The position numbers and the translations under genes are program-made. DNA of 10,658 nucleotides, taken from assembly GCA_002452315.1 (NCBI GenBank), contig DKFH01000080.1, positions 1-10,658 on the forward strand, written 5' to 3'. Below the pieces are notes generated by a model, which saw only the letters and a list, made by a program, of their open reading frames with translations, was not told the origin of the DNA and did no database searches. Positions within the stretch are counted from its first letter, which is position 1. The number at the start of each line of letters is the position of its first letter. This DNA comes from Anaerolineaceae bacterium UBA6801. GTDB taxonomy: Bacteria > Chloroflexota > Anaerolineae > Anaerolineales > Anaerolineaceae. Of this stretch, positions 1 to 6,352 are shown one piece after another.

Positions 1-942
1 GCCATCGCCCAAAAGAAACACCTGCCCCTATGGCCGACTCTGGATACCCTCACACCGTTCTTCGTCCTCGTATTTATGGGCATTCACCTGGCCAACTATG
101 CCAATGGCAACGCCTACGGTGTCCCAACTGAACTGCCTTGGGGGGTCGAATTATGGAACGCGCTCAGGCATCCGGTGCAGCTCTATGCCTTTTTGCTCGG
201 TGCGGTCTTGATGATTGGGTTGCTCATCCAAACCAAAGGGCTCAAATCCTCAGGTTTTATGGTCAGCGGTCTTCTTTTCAACAGCGTTCTCGCCGGGCTC
301 GCCCTGATCACCCTCTTCACCCGGTCCTTTGCCGCAGAAAAGATCCTGTTGGGTAGTCTGGACTTTTACCAGCTTTTAGCCTTCATTGTGATGCTTTTTG
401 GACTGGGATTGCTCTACAGGCGCACTTTCCCCCGCAACCCCAAAAAGAGCGTCTTCATCAGCATGGGCGCCAACATTGATCCCCAGCGTCAGCTTGAAAA
501 AGCAGTGGCACTGCTTTCAGAGGATTTCCGCATCAGGCGGAAATCCGGCCTGTATCTGACCGAAGACGTCAAAGGCCACCCAGAAGCGGCGGTTTTTACC
601 AACCGGGTCATTGAAATTGAAACCGATCTCCCCTATGAGGACCTGCGCGCCCGGTTAAAAGCCATTGAGAAAAGCCTGGGCAGGGAAAAGGACAACAAAG
701 TCCGTGTGGCCCTCGATTTAGATATCCTCACCTTTGGCGGTGAAGTTTTTGTCCAGGGTCACCGCCGTATTCCTGAACCAGATCTGTTAAAATACCGCTA
801 TATCGCCCTTCCACTAGCAGAAATGGCACCCGATTTTCGCCATCCCGCTAATGGGCTTTCGATTGATGAAATTTTGCATAAGAACACGGACACAACTCAG
901 ATTACCCGGATAAAAGAGGTGGAAAATGGAACTGAAGGATAA
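1..942 (+). CDS. folK: Lgt-like membrane domain fused to FolK-like pterin pyrophosphokinase (5' truncated)
   Basis: The frame is open from base 1, so the gene starts before the window; the ATG at 76 is internal. Codons 1-138 or so resemble the C-terminal half of prolipoprotein diacylglyceryl transferase (Lgt): an N-x-x-N-G box, PTELPWG, RHPVQLY, then hydrophobic segments. From about base 448 a FolK (HPPK) domain follows directly: FISMGAN, the acidic pair in LDLDIL (D at 715-717 and 721-723), and ALPLAEMAP. HPPK transfers pyrophosphate from ATP to 6-hydroxymethyl-7,8-dihydropterin in folate synthesis. Both halves diverge from the E. coli proteins as I recall them. In the Lgt box the usual Arg is His (85-87) and the Glu is Asn (109-111). 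In HPPK the usual GPR before the acidic pair is KVR, and the PHP/PHY histidine is Glu (IPEPDLL). No stop or convincing internal start separates the domains, so I read one fused protein. FolK-like is fairly sure; the activity of either half is not. Confidence 0.75.
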   Translation, partial: AIAQKKHLPLWPTLDTLTPFFVLVFMGIHLANYANGNAYGVPTELPWGVELWNALRHPVQLYAFLLGAVLMIGLLIQTKGLKSSGFMVSGLLFNSVLAGLALITLFTRSFAAEKILLGSLDFYQLLAFIVMLFGLGLLYRRTFPRNPKKSVFISMGANIDPQRQLEKAVALLSEDFRIRRKSGLYLTEDVKGHPEAAVFTNRVIEIETDLPYEDLRARLKAIEKSLGREKDNKVRVALDLDILTFGGEVFVQGHRRIPEPDLLKYRYIALPLAEMAPDFRHPANGLSIDEILHKNTDTTQITRIKEVENGTEG

Positions 943-1657
943 AACGGCGCTGGTTACCGGCGCCGGCATCAGGCTGGGACGCGCCTTCGCCCTTGCGCTG
1001 GCACAAGAAGGCGTGAATCTGGTCGTACATTACAACCGATCTGCTGCCCCGGCGGAAGAAACCGTCCGTTTGGCCGAAGCCTACGGGGTGAAAGCTGTCG
1101 CAGTCGGCGCAGATTTTACCGATTTACCTGCCATTCAGTCATTACTTCCACAGGCCCTCAAACACTTTGACTGCATCGACATCCTCATCAATAACGCTGC
1201 CGTTTATCTTAAAAGCACTGGCCTTGAAACCGATTTGGAAACCTGGGAAAAACAATTCCGCATCAACCTGCAAACGCCTTTTTTACTCACCCAGGCCTTT
1301 GCCAAACAGCTCCCCAAAGACCGCCCTGGCCGGATCATCAACATTGCCGATGCCCAGATTCGCCACCTGCAGCCATCGCATTTTGCTTACCGGCTGACAA
1401 AAATCGCCCTGGTTGAAATGACGCGCATGTTTGCTGCTGAACTTGCGCCAAACATCACCGTCAATGCGTTGGGATTAGGGATCATGCTGCCGCTGGCCGG
1501 CAAGGAAGACGCAGACCTGCAAGCCTACGCAGAGAAATATGTCCCCCTAAAACGCACGGGCAGCCCGCAAATTGCAGCAGAGAATGCCCTGCACCTGATT
1601 AAAAGTGATTTCACCACCGGCACCTTCCTCAGGGTCGATGGTGGTCAGTATTTGTAA
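926..1657 (+). CDS. PTR1/FolM-type short-chain pterin reductase
   Basis: A 243-residue short-chain dehydrogenase/reductase. The nucleotide site is TGAGIRLG (11-18), which fits the TGxxxRxG form typical of pteridine reductases, and HYNRSA (35-40) follows strand 2 as in NADPH-using PTR1. NNAA is at 89-92. The catalytic set is Asp142, Tyr155 and Lys159. An Asp 13 residues before the Tyr, where most SDRs have Ser, is what PTR1 and E. coli FolM have. Known members reduce dihydropterins such as dihydromonapterin, dihydrobiopterin or dihydrofolate to tetrahydro forms with NADPH. The ATG overlaps the end of the upstream FolK-like gene by 17 bases and has GAGGTGG just before it, so the two are cotranscribed and probably coupled. 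The C-terminus RVDGGQYL is normal for the family. Pterin reductase is well supported; the exact substrate, and whether this cell uses it as its dihydrofolate reductase, is inference. Confidence 0.85.
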   Translation: MELKDKTALVTGAGIRLGRAFALALAQEGVNLVVHYNRSAAPAEETVRLAEAYGVKAVAVGADFTDLPAIQSLLPQALKHFDCIDILINNAAVYLKSTGLETDLETWEKQFRINLQTPFLLTQAFAKQLPKDRPGRIINIADAQIRHLQPSHFAYRLTKIALVEMTRMFAAELAPNITVNALGLGIMLPLAGKEDADLQAYAEKYVPLKRTGSPQIAAENALHLIKSDFTTGTFLRVDGGQYL

Positions 1658-1663
1658 GCCCTG

Positions 1664-2371
1664 TCAGCCGCCATACACTGGCAGCGCTGCGCCGGTGACA
1701 GCATCAGAGGCAGGCGACGAGAGGAACAGGATCACCTGGGCGATCTGCTCGGGCTTCACCCACTGATCAAAATCAGCATTGGGCATCGCCTGGCGGTTAT
1801 CCGGCGTATCAATCGTGCCCGGCAAAACACTGTTCACCTGGATATGGCTGGATTTCAGCTCTGCAGCCATGCTTTCCGTCAGGCGGACCACGGCCGCCTT
1901 CGCAGCCGAGTAAGCACCCATCTTCGCGCCGCCTTTCAACGTGGCGCCCGCTCCTACGGACACAATCTTCCCATGCCCTGCAGCCATCATGCCCGGCACA
2001 AATGCAGCAGCCGCATTGATCAGGGAATGCACATTGATGTTCATCATCCGATCCCAGGTCTCAGCGGTGAGCTGATCCACCCGGTCACCCATGGTAAACC
2101 CGCCCACGGTGTTCACCAGGGCATCCACCGGCCCGACCTCTGCGCGGATTCTCTCCCCCACATCAACCATGTCCTCCCGATCGGCGCTGTTTACGCCTTC
2201 GTAAAAGTGCAGCCGTTCACCAGCCTGGGGATATAAACCCGCCAGGCGTCCCTGGCGATGATCCAGGGCACACACAGTGCCGCCCGCTTCTAAAAAAGCT
2301 TCCACCACGGCATGGCCTAAATTACCGGCAGCGCCGGTGACCACAATCACCTGTCCTTCAAAATTGAACAT
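1664..2371 (-). CDS. SDR resembling quinonoid dihydropteridine reductase
   Basis: A 235-residue SDR with TGAAGNLG (12-19) and YSAAK (Tyr154, Lys158). The usual catalytic Ser, 13 residues before the Tyr, is Ala141. As I recall, mammalian dihydropteridine reductase (DHPR/QDPR) also has Ala there. The stretch IDTPDNRQAMPNADFDQW (187-204) closely follows the LDTPxNRxxMPxADFxxW segment of that enzyme. Asp37 after strand 2 points to NAD(H). DHPR regenerates tetrahydrobiopterin from the quinonoid dihydro form. Bacterial SDRs with this segment are mostly uncharacterised, so the reaction is inference, strengthened by the nearby pterin genes. It lies 24 bases downstream of the glycosyltransferase on the same strand, with AAAGGA ahead of its ATG. 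It ends only 6 bases from the convergent PTR1-like gene. Alternative: a generic SDR with another substrate. Confidence 0.75.
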   Translation of the reverse strand: MFNFEGQVIVVTGAAGNLGHAVVEAFLEAGGTVCALDHRQGRLAGLYPQAGERLHFYEGVNSADREDMVDVGERIRAEVGPVDALVNTVGGFTMGDRVDQLTAETWDRMMNINVHSLINAAAAFVPGMMAAGHGKIVSVGAGATLKGGAKMGAYSAAKAAVVRLTESMAAELKSSHIQVNSVLPGTIDTPDNRQAMPNADFDQWVKPEQIAQVILFLSSPASDAVTGAALPVYGG

Positions 2372-2395
2372 TTTATTCCTTTCTCTTAGTTTTTC

Positions 2396-3799
2396 TTATG
2401 ATTCTACCGGAACAATCAACGTATCCCCCAGCCATGCTTCCCATTGTGCATCAGGAAAGTGCCGAAGGTCAGCATCTGCACGACTAATAACAGGGTTATT
2501 TGTTAGGATTTCGATCAGATCCTGGTCGTGGATATACTCACCCCTAAAATCATGATAAATGCGCTCGCCCGTCACATAACACCAGGGGGCCAATCGGTAA
2601 TGCTGATTTGAATCCGTTCGGGGCGGCGAAAACAGAAGCGGCTCACGCTTCTCACAGTGGGTGATGATCTCTGCATAAGATAAAAGCTGCCGTTGATAAT
2701 TCAATTCGGCCCTCAAGTAGGCCAGCACGCCAGGTGGGTTCGCCCGTTTTCCAGCCAAGATCGCTAACACACGGTCCACAACCCCCTCAATATCACCATA
2801 ATCCACTTTGTCGATCAATTCGTCTGGCAGCAGTGTGCGATGGACGCCCACTTTGGCCACCACACTGGGCGTCCCACAAGCCAGCGACTCATAAGCAACA
2901 TTACCAAACGTTTCCACAAAATTCCCCAGGCACAAGGTGACATGCCCCATGCTATACAGCGCCGGCATTTGTTCCTGGGACATCCAGGGAATGAAGATAA
3001 AATGCTCCCGAACCCCTAACCCATCCATCAGGTCGGTCATCTGCCGGTAAAAACTGGCTTCCCCGGTTGAGACCATCGTCTCAATCCATACCGGGATCAG
3101 CACCCTGACCTGTTTCCAGCCGTGCCTGTGCACCAATTGGTCAACCACCCTGATCGTCTCGGGTAAACCCTTACCGGGCTCTGGGCGATGGGGGTGCAGC
3201 ACAATCAGATTAGCCTGTGGGTCAACACCCAGGCGGTCTGCTAATGCGCCAAACGGTGTGGGTTTGAACATCTCGAAATCAATCCCGTTTTTCACTAAGT
3301 GAATGCGGTCCAGCAACCCCTGAAAAAAGCGGCCCGCAGTGGCCTTGATGACTTCAGCAGAAAATTCCGATATGCAAATGACCTCATCTGCCTTCCCTAT
3401 AAAGGTGCCTAACACGGATTCGGGATAGATATTATCTCGAAATGAGGTTACCGTAGAAATGTGCGCATACACATCCGGGACCAAAAACTCACCATCATGG
3501 ATGTAAAACCGATCAGCATCCCTTAAGCGACGAGAAACCCGTTCGACGATCAGCCCCAAATCAGCGCCGCTGATTGCATAGGGCTGGGGAAAAGGTAGAT
3601 GGAAAGGTAAAATGGGGAAAACATGAACGTTCTGTGCCCAATCAAAGCTGGTGACCCCCGCATCCCCGGTTGCGCACAGAATCTCAACATCATGCCCCTG
3701 CTCACCTAAAAAACGGGCGATGTGAAAGAGGTGTTTCGATGCACCCCCCGTAATAGTATCGGGGAAAATGGGATTGATCGAAAAAGCCACGATTTTCAT
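2396..3799 (-). CDS. GT4-family glycosyltransferase with extra C-terminal region
   Basis: A 467-residue GT-B fold, retaining glycosyltransferase. The N-terminal Rossmann start is MKIVAFSINP, with the acceptor/donor glycine loop GGASKH (18-23). The donor half starts near 196 with LHPHRPEPGKG (Arg205, Lys210) and has the EX7E signature, ETFGNVAYE (Glu296, Glu304), then SLACGTP. Such enzymes move a sugar from a nucleotide-sugar to a lipid, glycan or small molecule. It has no signal peptide or membrane segment, so it is cytosolic or peripheral. Residues about 390-467 lie beyond the normal GT4 end and form a polar, aromatic-rich tail (CYVTGERIYHDFRG, 407-420) that I do not recognise. It is the first gene of a two-gene unit with the DHPR-like SDR and diverges from folB. 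The acceptor cannot be read from the sequence; a pterin is possible given the neighbours but unproven. Confidence 0.8.
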   Translation of the reverse strand: MKIVAFSINPIFPDTITGGASKHLFHIARFLGEQGHDVEILCATGDAGVTSFDWAQNVHVFPILPFHLPFPQPYAISGADLGLIVERVSRRLRDADRFYIHDGEFLVPDVYAHISTVTSFRDNIYPESVLGTFIGKADEVICISEFSAEVIKATAGRFFQGLLDRIHLVKNGIDFEMFKPTPFGALADRLGVDPQANLIVLHPHRPEPGKGLPETIRVVDQLVHRHGWKQVRVLIPVWIETMVSTGEASFYRQMTDLMDGLGVREHFIFIPWMSQEQMPALYSMGHVTLCLGNFVETFGNVAYESLACGTPSVVAKVGVHRTLLPDELIDKVDYGDIEGVVDRVLAILAGKRANPPGVLAYLRAELNYQRQLLSYAEIITHCEKREPLLFSPPRTDSNQHYRLAPWCYVTGERIYHDFRGEYIHDQDLIEILTNNPVISRADADLRHFPDAQWEAWLGDTLIVPVES

Positions 3800-3854
3800 C
3801 TCGCCTCAGTCTCCAATTTTTCGGTACAATCATGTCCATAGAAAGTGAACATCC
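3800..3854. promoter_or_regulatory. Divergent intergenic region between the glycosyltransferase and folB
   Basis: These 55 bases must carry signals for both directions unless the genes are read through. On + there is a good -10-like TACAAT at 3825-3830, 24 bases before the folB ATG, but no clear -35 box. GAAAGTG upstream of folB is a weak ribosome site. On - only weak promoter candidates are visible. GAGGCGAG lies directly before the glycosyltransferase ATG. Confidence 0.4.
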
Positions 3855-4205
3855 ATGGACAAAGTATTTATCAACAACCTAACCGTGTCTGGCATCCTGG
3901 GCATTCATGCACACGAACAGCGTCATCCCCGGGAGATCCGTATCAGCGCTGTTGCCACGACGGATATCAAGGCAGCGGCTCTAAATGATGATATCACCCA
4001 AACGGTCAACTACTCAACCCTGGCCAAAATCATCGCCCGGCATATTGAAAACACGCCTCATCTGACGATCGAAGCCCTGATTGAAGCACTGGCTGCCGAA
4101 ATCATGCAAAATGAGCGCATTGATTCCATCTGGCTGCGGGTTGAAAAACCAAACGCAGTCCCGGCAGCGGAATCCGTAGGCATAGAAATTACCCGGTCTC
4201 GTTAG
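3855..4205 (+). CDS. folB: Dihydroneopterin aldolase/epimerase
   Basis: A 116-residue protein of normal FolB length. FolB cleaves 7,8-dihydroneopterin to 6-hydroxymethyl-7,8-dihydropterin and glycolaldehyde, and often also epimerises it to dihydromonapterin. Seen here: [11 protein letters not shown] (13-23, with Glu21 of the conserved ER motif), Tyr53 in TVNY, the pterin-anchoring Glu73 in TIEAL, and the catalytic Lys98 in VEKPNA. The C-terminus VGIEITRSR is typical. The fold forms ring-shaped oligomers in the cytosol. It stands alone on + with a probable promoter just upstream, and its TAG overlaps the folE stop on the opposite strand. FolB and FolX (dihydroneopterin triphosphate epimerase) are related; the KP motif and Glu/Tyr/Lys set favour FolB. 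Confidence 0.92.
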   Translation: MDKVFINNLTVSGILGIHAHEQRHPREIRISAVATTDIKAAALNDDITQTVNYSTLAKIIARHIENTPHLTIEALIEALAAEIMQNERIDSIWLRVEKPNAVPAAESVGIEITRSR

Positions 4206-4840
4206 AAATGCAGCCGTTCAGCCCCCCGGGAGATGTTATCCAGGAACTCCATCCGGGTCGACATATCCTCACGGAAGGAACCCAGCATCGCTGATGTGGT
4301 CATGCGGGCATCGTGTTTCTTCACGCCGCGCAGCATCATGCACATGTGTAAGCCCTCCACCACCACGGCCACGCCCCGGGGTTTAAGCACGAAATCTAAA
4401 TATTCCGCAATTTGGGTCGTCATCCGTTCCTGCACCTGCAAGCGCTTGGAAAACAAATCCACGATGCGAGGGATCTTGGACAAACCGATCACCTTATCCG
4501 TGGGGACATAAGCCACATGTGCACGTCCCATGAAAGGCAGCATATGATGTTCGCACATGCTGTAAAACTCGATGTCACGCACAATCACCATCTGGTCATA
4601 GGTGACATCAAAGACTGCGTTGTTGATCAGCGCACGCGGGTCCATTCGGTAACCACCCAGCAATTCTTTGTAACTCTTGGCAACACGCTGGGGAGTGCGT
4701 AAAAGCCCCTCACGATCCACATCTTCGCCAATCGCCGTCAAAATGTCTTTTACTGATGATTCAATCGTCTCTGTGTCCATCGGTTCTTCACAAAACAACT
4801 CTGCAGCAAGCGCCAGGGGATCATTGCAATCTTCAACCAT
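4202..4840 (-). CDS. folE: GTP cyclohydrolase I (FolE, zinc type)
   Basis: A 212-residue GTP cyclohydrolase I, the first enzyme of folate and pterin synthesis (GTP to 7,8-dihydroneopterin triphosphate plus formate). The Zn and catalytic set is complete: Cys96, His98 and His99 in MCEHHMLPF, and His165 and Cys167 in [23 protein letters not shown] (46-57) and [20 protein letters not shown] (118-137) are typical. The first 20 residues form an acidic lead that is not part of the core. I keep the first ATG because GGAGG sits at 4847-4851, six bases upstream; Met21 has no such site. It is transcribed alone from a TATAAT-bearing promoter beyond the hpf terminator and ends convergently in folB. Unlike FolE2 (FolE-like type IB), it is the classical Zn enzyme. 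Confidence 0.95.
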   Translation of the reverse strand: MVEDCNDPLALAAELFCEEPMDTETIESSVKDILTAIGEDVDREGLLRTPQRVAKSYKELLGGYRMDPRALINNAVFDVTYDQMVIVRDIEFYSMCEHHMLPFMGRAHVAYVPTDKVIGLSKIPRIVDLFSKRLQVQERMTTQIAEYLDFVLKPRGVAVVVEGLHMCMMLRGVKKHDARMTTSAMLGSFREDMSTRMEFLDNISRGAERLHF

Positions 4841-4846
4841 ATTAAA

Positions 4847-4851
4847 CCTCC
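4847..4851 (-). promoter_or_regulatory. folE ribosome binding site
   Basis: GGAGG on the - strand, six bases before the ATG at 4840. It decides in favour of the long FolE start over the internal Met21. Confidence 0.8.
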
Positions 4852-4878
4852 AATTGTTTTCTCGTATTTGATGTTTGA

Positions 4879-4884
4879 ATTATA
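4879..4884 (-). promoter_or_regulatory. folE: folE promoter -10 box
   Basis: A perfect TATAAT on the - strand, 38 bases before the folE ATG. The -35 area falls in or beside the T-tract of the hpf terminator (4902-4908) and matches the consensus poorly, for example TTTACT at shorter than normal spacing. Position and sequence make it the likely folE promoter. Confidence 0.55.
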
Positions 4885-4901
4885 ACTTTCCGGTTATCAG
4901 T

Positions 4902-4940
4902 AAAAAAACGGCTTGTACAAGGTTAATTGCACAAGCCGTT
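4902..4940 (-). terminator. Intrinsic terminator of the pilin-like/comF/hpf unit
   Basis: Read on -, a 10-bp stem (AACGGCTTGT paired with ACAAGCCGTT; arms 4931-4940 and 4907-4916) with a 14-base loop is followed by seven Ts (4902-4908; the last two bases of the stem overlap the tract). It lies 17 bases beyond the hpf stop. The 8-base palindrome TTGTACAA occurs at 4913-4920 and again at 4939-4946. As a Rho-independent terminator it works only for - transcripts, because on + the A-tract precedes the stem. Confidence 0.85.
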
Positions 4941-4957
4941 GTACAAATCAAGGTGAA

Positions 4958-5521
4958 TTAACCAATTTCGGGGATAATGATGCCATAACTGCCATCACGG
5001 CGTTGGTACAGCACATTTAATTGACTCGTATTGGCGTTAAAAAATACAAAGAAATTATCATGACCCAGAAGTTTCATCTGTTCAATTGCTTCCAGTTCGT
5101 CCATGGGGACTAGCATGAAATGCTTTCGGCGGACAATGATGGGTTCCTCCTCTTCGACGGGTTCCAGCGCTGGCACTTCGATGGCTTCGGCAATTGTTTG
5201 TCCATCACCGCGGCCCCGTGCCCGTTTGCCTTTATAGCGGGCAATCTGGCGGCGCATTTTATCCAAAGCCGCATCCACAGCTGAAAAAATACTATCCGAA
5301 CGTTCTTCAGAACGCAGGATGAACCCCCTGCCGCGCAATGTGAGTTGGGCGACGTGGCGGTCATTGGCGTTTCTGGCTGTCTTGACGTGGGATAGGTCTA
5401 CCCGGCATTCATCAACATCATCCAAAAATTTTTCAAGCTTTTCAACTTTCTTCACAACATAATCATTGAGTCGATCGGTGAGTTCTAAATTTTTCGTGAA
5501 GATTTCAATTTTGACAGTCAT
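4958..5521 (-). CDS. hpf: Long-form ribosome hibernation promoting factor
   Basis: A 187-residue long HPF. The N-terminal domain (about 1-105; KIEIFTKNLELTDRLNDYV, then ARYKGKR) binds the decoding region of the 30S subunit. A Glu/Pro-rich linker follows (about 108-128). The C-terminal domain (about 129-187; RRKHFMLVPMDELEAIEQMK, FFNANTSQLNVLYQRRDG) dimerises and pairs two 70S ribosomes into inactive 100S particles in stationary phase. I start at the ATG at 5521, not at the one 12 bases upstream, because GGAGG (5527-5531) is correctly spaced for the former and overlaps the latter. The gene follows comF closely and ends before a strong terminator. A TATAAT just upstream may give it separate stress control. 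The family call is very safe. Confidence 0.95.
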   Translation of the reverse strand: MTVKIEIFTKNLELTDRLNDYVVKKVEKLEKFLDDVDECRVDLSHVKTARNANDRHVAQLTLRGRGFILRSEERSDSIFSAVDAALDKMRRQIARYKGKRARGRGDGQTIAEAIEVPALEPVEEEEPIIVRRKHFMLVPMDELEAIEQMKLLGHDNFFVFFNANTSQLNVLYQRRDGSYGIIIPEIG

Positions 5522-5548
5522 TTTTGCCTCCATTTATAAATTGATTGG

Positions 5549-6310
5549 TTACATTATACTTGATGCCGGGTTTGACTGGGTCTTCCTTGGGGCTTTTCGG
5601 GCAAACCGTCCCAAAGTCAACCCGTAGATCTCCTTGGCACCTGCATCTCGTAATGCCTGAGCACAAGCCTCCATCGTCGATCCGGTCGTCATAACATCAT
5701 CAACAAGCAAAATCCGCATGTGGGAAACAATAACAGGCTGCGCGATAAATGCCCCCAACACATTTTGCCGCCGGGCTTCAGCAGATAGCCCCACCTGGCT
5801 GGGTGTGTCCCGGGTGCGTTCAATCCCAAAGGGATGGTAGCGTACCCCCAGGCGTGCTGCCAGGGGTTTGGCAATGCAGGCCGCCTGGTTATACCCCCGC
5901 TCAACTGCCCGCTGTGCGCTGAGCGGAACCGGCATCGCCAGGTCAGGACGCCACCCGGCTTCTTCGACGAGGTCAGCCAGCATCGGTGAGAAAAACTCCC
6001 CCAGGCCAAGGTTGTGATCATATTTAATCGCATGGATACACTCTCGGATCACCCCCTCATAATCAGCCAGGCTGCGCACCGCTGTATATGGCGGAGGTTG
6101 ATGCTGGCAATCCAGGCAAACCTCAATTGGCCTGGCTAGACGTTCCCCACAAACCGTGCACCGATCTCCTTTGATGAACCGAATCTTCGACATGCAATCC
6201 GCGCATAAGCGGTACCCGGCCTCGCCGCAACTGGCGCAAACAGGCGGATAGATCCAATCCATTGATCGCCAAAAACCGCTGTGGATTAATGCTGCTAATC
6301 GGATCGTCAA
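5549..6310 (-). CDS. comF: ComF-family phosphoribosyltransferase-like protein
   Basis: A 253-residue ComF/GntX-type protein. The N-terminal zinc-ribbon part has four CxxC pairs: Cys25/28, 36/39, 51/54 and 65/68. The type I phosphoribosyltransferase domain carries RGYNQA (138-143), SQVGLSAEARRQNV (171-184) and the PRPP loop LLVDDVMTTGST (201-212). In competent bacteria ComFC is cytosolic and aids uptake or processing of transforming DNA; in others the role is unclear. The start is a TTG at 6310. The frame has no upstream ATG or GTG before the TAG at 6353-6355, GAGG lies 12 bases before the TTG, and the next ATG (6262, Met17) has no ribosome site. The TTG puts DWIYPPVC at the usual distance from the N-terminus. 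It lies between a pilin-like peptide gene and hpf on the same strand, probably in one transcript. The last 15 residues are low-complexity. Confidence 0.88.
   Translation of the reverse strand: MTIRLAALIHSGFWRSMDWIYPPVCASCGEAGYRLCADCMSKIRFIKGDRCTVCGERLARPIEVCLDCQHQPPPYTAVRSLADYEGVIRECIHAIKYDHNLGLGEFFSPMLADLVEEAGWRPDLAMPVPLSAQRAVERGYNQAACIAKPLAARLGVRYHPFGIERTRDTPSQVGLSAEARRQNVLGAFIAQPVIVSHMRILLVDDVMTTGSTMEACAQALRDAGAKEIYGLTLGRFARKAPRKTQSNPASSIM
5553..5558 (-). promoter_or_regulatory. hpf: Possible hpf-specific -10 box
   Basis: TATAAT on - at the end of comF, 31 bases before the preferred hpf ATG, preceded by AAG. No good -35 is visible. If real, hpf could be induced apart from comF, which would suit a stationary-phase factor. 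It could equally be chance. Confidence 0.35.
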
Positions 6311-6352
6311 CGCCGGATCATGCCTCTTTTCCTCTATTGGGGTGTTTACCGC

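Noticed and set aside
1658..1663. A terminator between the two convergent SDR genes
   Set aside because: Only six bases separate the stops, and no stem with a T-tract was seen there.
1844..2236. A 130-codon open frame on + opposite the DHPR-like SDR
   Set aside because: Antisense shadow without any motif; the - frame has full SDR signatures.
5522..5533. The hpf start at the ATG at 5533
   Set aside because: No Shine-Dalgarno lies before it, and the GGAGG needed for the ATG at 5521 overlaps it. HPF proteins usually begin close to the KIEIF strand.
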